From: an uncultured Oscillospiraceae bacterium
GTDB lineage: Bacteria > Bacillota > Clostridia > Oscillospirales > Oscillospiraceae
Direction: 5' to 3'
Assembly: GCA_947625045.1 (NCBI GenBank)
Contig: CANQMW010000009.1
Coordinates: 35,451-99,450 of the forward strand
Length of the DNA: 64,000 bases
Shown here: one piece after another, positions 57,926 through 64,000 of the stretch
Numbering within the stretch: position 1 is the first letter of the stretch
How the letters are laid out: each line of letters begins with the position of its first letter
Notes under the pieces: generated by a model
Seen by the model: only the letters and a program-made list of their open reading frames with translations
The model's database searches: none
What the model was told of the DNA's origin: nothing
Position numbers and translations under genes: made by a program

Positions 57926-58786
57926 ATGGCGAAGATCGTGAAAGATACGATCCATGCACAGGGGATAGACATTGGAATATACACGGCAGACTTTGAAAAT
58001 GAGTTTATTTCCCTAACTGACATCGCAAAGTATAAAAGTGACGATCCGACCGCTGTTATTCAAAACTGGATGCGTAATCGGGATGTCTTGGATTTCCTTG
58101 GATTATGGGAGACGCTCCACAACAGCAATTTCAAACCCCTCGAATTCGAGGGGTTTAGAAGCCAGGCCGGAGCGAATGCTTTTACGATGTCCCCAAAGAA
58201 GTGGATAGATGCAACAGGAGCCATTGGGATCGTATCAAAATCTGGCCGCTATGGTGGAACATTTGCACATTCAGATATAGCCTTTGAATTTGCCTCATGG
58301 ATTTCGCCGGAGTTCAAGCTCTACATTATAAAAGATTACAAGCGACTGAAAACGGAGGAAACGAGCCGTCTGTCGCTGGGGTGGAACCTAAACAGAGAAA
58401 TATCCAAACTGAATTACAAAATACATACCGATGCGATCAAGGCAAACCTTTTGCCCCCGCAACTGACACCCGCACAGATCGCCTTTACCTATGCAGACGA
58501 GGCCGATCTGCTCAATGTTGTGCTTTTTGGTATGACGGCAAAACAATGGCGTGACGCGAACCCGGATAAGAAAGGGAATATGCGGGACTATGCGACAATC
58601 AATCAACTGCTTGTCCTCGCTAACCTTGAGAGCTACAATGCAATACTTATCCAGCAAGGCCGGGCGCAGAAAGAGCGCATGGAGCTTTTGCGGGCATTGG
58701 TAGTACAGCAGCTTCAGACATTGGACGCGCTGACATTTCCAGCATTACCGAAAGCCGAATTTGAAGCTATTGACGGAGACAAATGA
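57926..58786 (+). CDS. KilA-N domain protein
   Basis: 286 residues from the ATG at 57926, with AAGGGGGA before it. The KilA-N DNA-binding domain spans about 10-130: FENEFISLTDIAKYKSDDPT, IQNWMRNRDVLDFLGLWE, GRYGGTFAHSDIAFEFASWI. KilA-N proteins are found in phages and mobile elements, and act as antirepressors or in defence-type functions. The C-terminal half is helical and unassigned. It is the only + strand gene in this part and is flanked on both sides by the element palindrome. Confidence 0.88.
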   Translation: MAKIVKDTIHAQGIDIGIYTADFENEFISLTDIAKYKSDDPTAVIQNWMRNRDVLDFLGLWETLHNSNFKPLEFEGFRSQAGANAFTMSPKKWIDATGAIGIVSKSGRYGGTFAHSDIAFEFASWISPEFKLYIIKDYKRLKTEETSRLSLGWNLNREISKLNYKIHTDAIKANLLPPQLTPAQIAFTYADEADLLNVVLFGMTAKQWRDANPDKKGNMRDYATINQLLVLANLESYNAILIQQGRAQKERMELLRALVVQQLQTLDALTFPALPKAEFEAIDGDK

Positions 58787-58796
58787 AGTTTTCAGT

Positions 58797-58822
58797 AGCC
58801 CGGCGGGAGATCCCGCCGGGCT
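58797..58822 (+). terminator. Hairpin after the KilA-N gene
   Basis: Perfect 12-bp stem AGCCCGGCGGGA / TCCCGCCGGGCT with a 2-nt loop; the following GTTTG is a poor T-run. It is followed 11 nt later by palindrome R6. Confidence 0.65.
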
Positions 58823-58833
58823 GTTTGCGTCTG

Positions 58834-58862
58834 AAAATGCGTCTCACCGTGAGACGCATTTT
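58834..58862. repeat. Element palindrome copy R6
   Basis: 29-bp perfect palindrome, centre CCG, between the convergent KilA-N (+) and virB4 (-) genes, 4 nt from the virB4 stop. Confidence 0.95.
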
Positions 58863-58866
58863 TGTG

Positions 58867-61188
58867 TTACCTGCTCTGGCCGGGGGAAGTGTTCATAAGG
58901 CGGTAGAGGTCGGTGTCTTTGGGGATCACGTTGGAGAAAGGCACCAGGATGCCGCCCATGCGGAGCAGACCGTGGCCCGGTTCCGCGTCGGTGATGTAGC
59001 CAAGCTGGGTATCGGATATGTGCAGGAGGTTCGCCAGTTCCCGGCGGTCCGTGGCCGCCTGGTTGAACAGCATGAGAAACTCGGAGTTGGCCAGCATGAG
59101 CCGGGCCGTCTCGCTCTGCAAACATTCCTCCACATTCTGCGTCGCCGCCGTGAGGATACCGCCGTACTTTCTAAAGCGTTTCCACGCCTTGTAAAGTATC
59201 TCCGCTGAATAGTGATATTTGAAGTACAGATATACCTCGTCGATGAATACCCATGTAAAGCGGCCCTGTTTGCGGTTCTCAATAACGCGGTTCTGAACGT
59301 AATCCAGGGCCACGACGAGGGCGGTGGGCCGCAGCTGGTCGCCCATTTCGTACAGGTCAAGAGACACGATCCGGCTGTGGGTGTTCACGTTGGTCTTGTG
59401 GGCGAACACATTAAGACTGCCCTCGGTGATGATCTCGGAGGCCAGGGCAAGCTCCCTCGCCTCCGGCTCCGGCTGCTGCAGCACCTCGTTGCGCCAGTCC
59501 CGGAGGATGGGGGCGCGGCCCTTGCCCCGGAACGCCTTATACACGTTGGCGGTACAGCGGTCGATGATGGATTTGTGGCTGCCCGTGAGGGTGCCCGCGC
59601 CCATCTGCTGCTCCAAAATGCCCGTGATAAGCTCGGATTTTATGGCGATGGGGCTTTCGCTCTCGTCGTAGTCGTCGGCCACGTCCAGGGGGTTGATATG
59701 GTGCTTGCTGTGGGGGGATATTTCAATGACCTCCCCGCCAAAAGCCCGGACCAGGGGGCCGTACTCCCTCTCGATGTCGAAGATGATGATGTCGTCGTCC
59801 GTCCCCAGGGCCACATTCTCCACGGTGGATTTCATACCCATGGATTTGCCGGAGCCGGACACGCCCAGGTAAAAGCCGTGGGGCGATATGAGTTTTTTGC
59901 GGTCGCAGATCAGGAGGTTGTTGGATATGGCGTTCACGCCGTAACACACGCCGCCCAGGTCCTGTATTTCCTGGACGCGGAACGGCATGAGGACGGCGGC
60001 GCTCTCGGTGGTCAGCGTCCGCAGCGCGGCGATCCGGCGCAGACCGTAAGGCAGCACCGTGTTCAGTCCGTCCTCCTGCTGGTAGCGGAGGACGGAAAAC
60101 TGGCACAAATGCTCCCGGCCAATAGCCATAAGAGATTCCGTGTCGGCGTCCAGTTCCTCCTTGCTGGCCGCAACGTGAACGATGGTGACGACGCCATAGA
60201 TCATACGCTGGTCGCGGGAGGTCAGGTCGTCCAGGTACTCCTTTGCCTCCGTCCGCAGCTGCTCCAGCTCGTAGGGGACGGTGGCGGTAAAGTTGTTCTT
60301 GCTGTTCTGGCGCTGTTGCCAGCGGGTCACATCCGTCTCGATGCCCAGGATGCGGCTCTGCACTTCCTTTATGGCCTCATAGGTGGGCGTGGGCAGGATG
60401 TCGATGGACAGCATGAGATTCCGGGGAAAGTCGGTCAAGTCGGCTATCATTTCGTCCTTGATATAGGAGGCATAGTCCCGCAGGAACAGCACCCGTCCGT
60501 ATAACTTCCCCATGCGAAAACCGTCTGCGCGGAATTGCAGACCGTCCGGGCAGATCACGTCCTTGAAGTCCAGGCCCCAATACATAGCTTTCTGCTCGTC
60601 AAAGCCGTAATAGCGTTCCTCGCCGGGCCGGAAAAAGTCGTGGAAGATACGCAGGCGGTCATGGTTGTTGAGGGGCTGGAGGTCGGAGGACAGCCGGGAG
60701 AAGGATTTTCCCAGGTTGTTGCCCACGCGCCGGAAATAGGCGCGGCTGTCCTGGAGCTTTCGCTCCGGGATGGACAGGGTGATGTATTTGGACTGGATAA
60801 GGTTGTTGCTGGCCTTGGCCCTGCCCTTGTTGATGCGGTTGGATTCGGCCCGGTAGTGGTCCAGGCCGTCGTCTTTCCGTTTCATCAGGATACGCTGTTC
60901 AAAGTCGGCGGGATTGATGCGGCGGTTGAAAATGGTGATCTTGGTGGTGGCGTCCGTGGGGAGGGTGTTGATGATATTGCTGTACCCCATGACGATGCCC
61001 CTCTTGTCATCGTCGGAGGCGGCGATATAGTTGATGTCGGAAAACTGCCAGGTCTTGCTGTGCTTGCTGCCGACGAGCCAGATCCCGTCGCCATATATGC
61101 GCCGAATGGGGAGGCTCTGCTGGACGGATCGGGGGACCTTGTACTTATACTTCTCGCTGGTGTTGGCGGCCATGAGGGTCTTATTCAT
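58867..61188 (-). CDS. VirB4-type conjugation ATPase
   Basis: 773 residues from the ATG at 61188, which has an AAAGGAGG site and overlaps prgI by 8 nt. The C-terminal motor domain has Walker A LGVSGSGKSMGMKSTV, Walker B FTWVFIDEVYLYF and ATQNVEECLQSE. This is the TraE/VirB4 type of Tn1549-like elements; it energises the type IV secretion channel at the membrane. Confidence 0.94.
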   Translation of the reverse strand: MNKTLMAANTSEKYKYKVPRSVQQSLPIRRIYGDGIWLVGSKHSKTWQFSDINYIAASDDDKRGIVMGYSNIINTLPTDATTKITIFNRRINPADFEQRILMKRKDDGLDHYRAESNRINKGRAKASNNLIQSKYITLSIPERKLQDSRAYFRRVGNNLGKSFSRLSSDLQPLNNHDRLRIFHDFFRPGEERYYGFDEQKAMYWGLDFKDVICPDGLQFRADGFRMGKLYGRVLFLRDYASYIKDEMIADLTDFPRNLMLSIDILPTPTYEAIKEVQSRILGIETDVTRWQQRQNSKNNFTATVPYELEQLRTEAKEYLDDLTSRDQRMIYGVVTIVHVAASKEELDADTESLMAIGREHLCQFSVLRYQQEDGLNTVLPYGLRRIAALRTLTTESAAVLMPFRVQEIQDLGGVCYGVNAISNNLLICDRKKLISPHGFYLGVSGSGKSMGMKSTVENVALGTDDDIIIFDIEREYGPLVRAFGGEVIEISPHSKHHINPLDVADDYDESESPIAIKSELITGILEQQMGAGTLTGSHKSIIDRCTANVYKAFRGKGRAPILRDWRNEVLQQPEPEARELALASEIITEGSLNVFAHKTNVNTHSRIVSLDLYEMGDQLRPTALVVALDYVQNRVIENRKQGRFTWVFIDEVYLYFKYHYSAEILYKAWKRFRKYGGILTAATQNVEECLQSETARLMLANSEFLMLFNQAATDRRELANLLHISDTQLGYITDAEPGHGLLRMGGILVPFSNVIPKDTDLYRLMNTSPGQSR

Positions 61189-61531
61189 CGGCCCAGTCCT
61201 CCTTTCCCGTGGCAAGCGTGTAATATATGTTTTGAGACACGAACTTCCTCGGCGCGGCGGCCAGGAATTGAGAGCGGACAAAGGCCCGGACAAACTGCTC
61301 AAAGGTCATGCCGTTATAGTTGAAAAAGCCCGCGACGGCCACGGGCGCGGCCAGGATCATGCACAGCCAGCTTGCCGTCTCCTTGCCGAGTATGTCATCC
61401 AGGCCCAGGTAGCAGCCGGCGGCGATAGCCACGGCGAACAGGGCGCAGATGAATTGACGGGCAGACAGGCCAAAGAAGATAGTCTCCTTATGCGCCCGGA
61501 GTTCTTTTGGGATTTTTACTTCGATATACAA
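61181..61531 (-). CDS. PrgI-family conjugation membrane protein
   Basis: 116 residues, two membrane spans (FICALFAVAIAAGCYLGL; WLCMILAAPVAVAGFFNYNG). PrgI proteins are VirB3-like channel parts and usually precede virB4, as here. The TTG at 61531 is used; its ribosome-binding site (GAGGTG) is only 2-4 nt away, while ATC at 61525 would be better spaced and would align with the usual MEV.. start. Confidence 0.88.
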   Translation of the reverse strand: MYIEVKIPKELRAHKETIFFGLSARQFICALFAVAIAAGCYLGLDDILGKETASWLCMILAAPVAVAGFFNYNGMTFEQFVRAFVRSQFLAAAPRKFVSQNIYYTLATGKEDWADE

Positions 61532-61557
61532 TGCACCTCATTTCTGATAGGGATAAA

Positions 61558-61584
61558 AAATGCGTCTCACGGTGAGACGTATTT
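61558..61584. repeat. Element palindrome copy R7
   Basis: Arms AAATGCGTC.. and ..GACGTATTT: one position differs and gives a G-U pair in RNA. The last codons of the methyltransferase (Tyr-Val-Ser-Pro-stop) are encoded inside it. Only 26 nt separate it from the prgI start. Confidence 0.95.
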
Positions 61585-62127
61585 CTCCATGATGATGTCG
61601 CTGTTGACCTCGTTGCCCCACACGTCCCAGCCGGGCGGGGACTGGCGGGCGAAAAGCTCTATGCGGGGCACGTCGCCCATAAGCGCCTCAATGCGGCGCC
61701 GGGCCTCGTCCGGCTTTTTGCTGTGTTCCTCAATATGGGAGATTATGACCTGATGGACGTTCCGGGCAACACGCTTCGGGTGCCCTTTGAGGGCCAAAAG
61801 GCATATTTCGGCATTGGATCGCGTCCAGTAGCCCAGGCCCCAAAACACGCCGTTGCTCTTGGGGGCCTGCTTGATCCAGACAAATGCCACGGTCTTATAG
61901 CGGAAGCCCCAGGATTTGATCACGGGCCATATCTCGTTGAGCCGGGGGAACGTGACCCACAGGAACAGGGCGCAATCATCCGCGGCAAGCTCCTTTACAG
62001 GCAAAGCGGCAATTTCCTCAATGCTCATGGTGGGATAATGCGTTTCGGGGTTGATGCCGTTGGCGTGATTATCGTATCTCCACGGGGGATCGGCGTAAAT
62101 CACGGTGTACTTCTTCTTGCCGCTCAT
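61567..62127 (-). CDS. MT-A70 family DNA adenine methyltransferase
   Basis: 186 residues. TVIYADPPWRYDNHANG carries the DPPW catalytic motif; LFLWVTFPRLNEIWPVIKSWG and RSNAEICLLALKG complete the MT-A70 core, and it ends in a region with FARQSPPGWDVWGNEV. Such enzymes make N6-methyladenine. No restriction gene is adjacent, so it may protect the element's DNA or serve regulation. Start overlaps the virB6-like gene stop by 4 nt. Confidence 0.9.
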   Translation of the reverse strand: MSGKKKYTVIYADPPWRYDNHANGINPETHYPTMSIEEIAALPVKELAADDCALFLWVTFPRLNEIWPVIKSWGFRYKTVAFVWIKQAPKSNGVFWGLGYWTRSNAEICLLALKGHPKRVARNVHQVIISHIEEHSKKPDEARRRIEALMGDVPRIELFARQSPPGWDVWGNEVNSDIIMEKYVSP

Positions 62128-63005
62128 AGGCCGAACATCTCCCTAACGATCCGATCCGCGCCTTTCACAAGCCCGGTGAGGACAAGCATATTAAAGATAA
62201 GCTGTCCGATGTACTTCCAGGCCATCGTGACAGCGGGCAGGTCCCCGTCCACAGCCGGGGCGCTGCTGTTGAGGAACGCCGTGTAGATAAGACAGGCCAG
62301 GACAATGACCGCCCCCTCCATACACACGCCGATGTAGCTCTTGATAAAGGCTTTCCCCACGTTGGACGTGCCCTCTCCGGCAAACGAGGCCAGGGGCAGC
62401 GGGGAGATCGCCGTGTATAGGTACAGCTTGAAAAAGCGCCCATAGACGGTCAATATCAGAATAAAGGACATGACGGTGATAAACAGGCTCCCCAGGAGGG
62501 AGACGAGCCAGAGGGGGATGCTCTGCAAAAAGCCCACGTCCTCAATGGCGGACACGATCTCGGTGGGGAGCGTAGTGGCGGTAGAGACGGCCCCGCCGAT
62601 GCCGGAAAGAGCCGTCGGAACCACGCCGCCGCAGATGTTGAAAATGGCGGTCATTATCTCCATGCCCCGGCTGACGGCCACCTTTGCGGCGGCCAGGCGG
62701 ATAAAGTGGCGCAGGGCAAATTCCGGGCGCTGAAGCTCCCGGAAGGACGCCGCCGCGCCGAACACGCCCATAGCAAAAAACAGGACGAGCAGGCCGTAGC
62801 CAATGCCCTGCAAGGCCGAGTTGATGCTGACGATCACGCTCCATATCTGCCCGCCTTTGAACGATTGCGGGGTCTGCGTGATAAGCTGCCATAGCTCGGC
62901 CAGCTTTTCATTCCATGTGCCGAGTGCGTTTTCAAGGTTGCTTACGACCCAGTTATCACTAATTTTCTTCACCTCACATATCAAGTAATTACAATGTATT
63001 GACAT
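62124..63005 (-). CDS. VirB6/TrbL-like conjugation membrane protein
   Basis: Up to 293 residues with five or more membrane spans (GIGYGLLVLFFAMGVFGAA; LVSLLGSLFITVMSFILILT; GAVIVLACLIYTAFL). It matches the CD0411-type polytopic protein of Tn1549-like elements: NEKLAELWQLITQTPQSFKGG and RFFKLYLYTAISPLPLASF. The start is uncertain: the ATG at 63005 has no ribosome-binding site; GAGGTG lies 6 nt before an ATT at 62963, where homologous proteins begin. Confidence 0.85.
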   Translation of the reverse strand: MSIHCNYLICEVKKISDNWVVSNLENALGTWNEKLAELWQLITQTPQSFKGGQIWSVIVSINSALQGIGYGLLVLFFAMGVFGAAASFRELQRPEFALRHFIRLAAAKVAVSRGMEIMTAIFNICGGVVPTALSGIGGAVSTATTLPTEIVSAIEDVGFLQSIPLWLVSLLGSLFITVMSFILILTVYGRFFKLYLYTAISPLPLASFAGEGTSNVGKAFIKSYIGVCMEGAVIVLACLIYTAFLNSSAPAVDGDLPAVTMAWKYIGQLIFNMLVLTGLVKGADRIVREMFGL

Positions 63006-63027
63006 ACACCCTGTTCGCGGATATACT
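62999..63027 (+). promoter_or_regulatory. Promoter of the RelB/RelE-type pair
   Basis: TTGACA (62999-63004), 17-nt spacer, TATACT (63022-63027), with AAAAGGAG before the ATG. Confidence 0.85.
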
Positions 63028-63049
63028 ATGACAAAAGGAGTGGTTTTAC

Positions 63050-63373
63050 ATGGATCAGAGTTTCAATGTCGTAACGGCCCCAAAGACGGCCACGTTCCAG
63101 ATGCGGATCAACCCGGACGTAAAGAAAAAAGTCGAGGACATCTACGCCCAGCAGGGCTTGTCCATGACAGATGCCGTCAACATTTTTCTCCAGCAGTCTA
63201 TCAATGCCAACGGCCTGCCGTTCCTGGCCTCGCCGGAGAACGCGGAGTACATGAAGGCAAAGGCATGGAAACAGTTTTCTGCGGAAGTGCAAAAGGGCTT
63301 TGATTCCGCTGAACGGGACGGCTGGCTGACGATGGACGAGGTCGAGGCCATGCTGGGGCTTGGGGATGAATAA
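63050..63373 (+). CDS. RelB/DinJ-type antitoxin
   Basis: 107 residues. ATFQMRINPDVKKKVEDIYAQQGLSMTDAVNIFL is the ribbon-helix-helix of RelB/DinJ antitoxins; the C-terminal acidic helix would bind the toxin. It overlaps the toxin gene by 8 nt, the usual order. Confidence 0.9.
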   Translation: MDQSFNVVTAPKTATFQMRINPDVKKKVEDIYAQQGLSMTDAVNIFLQQSINANGLPFLASPENAEYMKAKAWKQFSAEVQKGFDSAERDGWLTMDEVEAMLGLGDE

Positions 63374-63710
63374 GCTGCGGTTATCGCCGGAAGCGGCGGC
63401 AGATTTGAAAAGCATCCAGACCTATATTGCCAAAAAACTACAAAACCCCATCGCGGCACAAAATGTCATAAAGCGTATTACAGATGGTATTCGGGCGCTG
63501 GAGCAGTACGCGCAAGCCGGTTTTTCCATCAGCGCCCGGACAGGTATTGACACCGATCTGCGTATTCTTGTCTGCGGCGTTTATCTGGCCGTTTACAGGG
63601 TCGAGGGCAGCGTCATATCCGTTGCCAGAGTGATCAATGGCCGCCAGGACTACATCACAGAGTTGTTTGGGAAAGATATAGTCTCTGATCGCGTGGACCT
63701 GGCAAAGTAA
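63366..63710 (+). CDS. RelE/ParE-type toxin
   Basis: 114 residues from the ATG at 63366. LRLSPEAAADLKSIQTYIAKKLQNP and RILVCGVYLAVYRVEGSVISVARVINGRQDY show the ParE/RelE fold. Whether it cuts mRNA (RelE) or poisons gyrase (ParE) cannot be read from sequence. With the antitoxin it forms a maintenance module for the element. Confidence 0.9.
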   Translation: MNKLRLSPEAAADLKSIQTYIAKKLQNPIAAQNVIKRITDGIRALEQYAQAGFSISARTGIDTDLRILVCGVYLAVYRVEGSVISVARVINGRQDYITELFGKDIVSDRVDLAK

Positions 63711-63716
63711 ATACAG

Positions 63717-63749
63717 GAAAAATGCGTCTCATGGTGAGACGCATTTTTC
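63717..63749. repeat. Element palindrome copy R8
   Basis: 33-bp perfect palindrome, the longest copy, centre TGG. It lies 6 nt after the toxin stop and 11 nt from the convergent VirB2-like gene. Confidence 0.95.
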
Positions 63750-63760
63750 CATACCGGGGC

Positions 63761-64000
63761 TCACAGGACGCCGATGGTGGTAAGTATCTCCTTAGCAAAG
63801 GCGATCATCAGGCCGCCGAACAGGCACAAAAAGCCCTGGGTGCGCTGGCTGGCGTCGTGGGACTGGACGGACATACCGACCTGGACGATGCCCAAGACCA
63901 GGATAATAACGCCGATGGCCCGAATCGCGGAGAAGATGAAGTCGGACAGGTTGTTGACGACGGTGAGGGGGTCTGCGGCGGCCAGGGCCGGGACGGTGCC
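63761..64000 (-). CDS. VirB2/TrbC-like pilin subunit, Maff2 family (5' end outside window)
   Basis: The last 79 residues are visible. Two hydrophobic segments (IRAIGVIILVLGIVQVGMSV; FLCLFGGLMIAFAKEILTTI) and GTVPALAAADPLTVVNNLSDF, which follows a signal sequence in such proteins, match the Maff2 family found with VirB6-like genes in Tn1549-type elements. The N-terminus lies to the right of the window. Confidence 0.85.
   Translation of the reverse strand, partial: GTVPALAAADPLTVVNNLSDFIFSAIRAIGVIILVLGIVQVGMSVQSHDASQRTQGFLCLFGGLMIAFAKEILTTIGVL

Noticed and set aside
46136..63749. CRISPR array
   Set aside because: The repeats are kilobases apart with genes between, perfectly palindromic, and no cas genes are present.

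Overview
The window looks like a chromosome segment from a GC-rich, low-branching Firmicute, most likely a gut Clostridia member of the Oscillospiraceae type. This is inferred from the gene set (large Firmicute-type SRP RNA next to dnaX, RNase M5, T-box and glycine riboswitches, sigma-A promoters with 17-nt spacers) and from family-typical proteins; no 16S gene is present. The window falls into a host part (1 to about 44,200) and an integrated conjugative element (about 44,200 to beyond the right edge).

Host part. The left end is a housekeeping run on the + strand: end of a sirtuin, a WecG/TagA glycosyltransferase, MltG, AlaS, a cupin, a HIT protein, ComEC, HolA, RNase M5 and the membrane pyrophosphatase HppA. 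Then come a mutarotase-like protein and a MalY/PatB aminotransferase (-), a MATE exporter (+), a Pro/Thr-rich anchored protein (-), and a barnase-like lipoprotein with a barstar-GNAT fusion protein (+). A nucleotidyltransferase follows, then metNIQ behind a T-box leader with an AUG specifier, and a PutP symporter and an AGCS symporter behind a glycine riboswitch. Next are a TPR glycosyltransferase, a very large sortase-anchored surface protein split by a frameshift and carrying a G10 tract at its start, a heterodimeric ABC exporter, DegV, a transglutaminase-like protein, an SPFH protein with a small ribbon-helix-helix protein, and dnaX-ybaB. The host part ends with the SRP RNA and a tRNA-Ala(CGC).

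Integrated element. Directly downstream of tRNA-Ala lies a large serine recombinase, then a TnpW-like small protein, Tn916 Orf8/Orf7-like regulators (the latter a sigma-70-like factor) and two XRE regulators. A complete phosphate module (phoR, phoB, phoU, pstB, pstA, pstC, pstS) with a Pho-box-like direct repeat at its promoter sits where Tn1549-type elements carry cargo. After it come conjugation genes: an NlpC/P60 hydrolase, VirB4, PrgI, a VirB6/TrbL-like protein and a VirB2/Maff2-like pilin. These are interleaved with a SWIM zinc-finger protein, a KilA-N protein, an MT-A70 DNA methyltransferase and a RelB/RelE-type pair. Relaxase and coupling protein are not in the window and should lie further right.

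The most unusual signal is a near-identical perfect palindrome (arms AATGCGTCTCA, 3-nt centre, A-run before and T-run after) present eight times in the element and not seen in the host part. It marks almost every transcription-unit boundary of the element. At least two copies lie between co-directional conjugation genes with no room for another promoter, so they cannot be simple full terminators. A conditional termination, RNA-processing or cassette-boundary role is proposed. Other points of interest are the barnase/barstar-GNAT pair, the possibly phase-variable adhesin, the phosphate operon as element cargo, and conjugation genes whose Shine-Dalgarno sequences point to AUU/AUC start codons.
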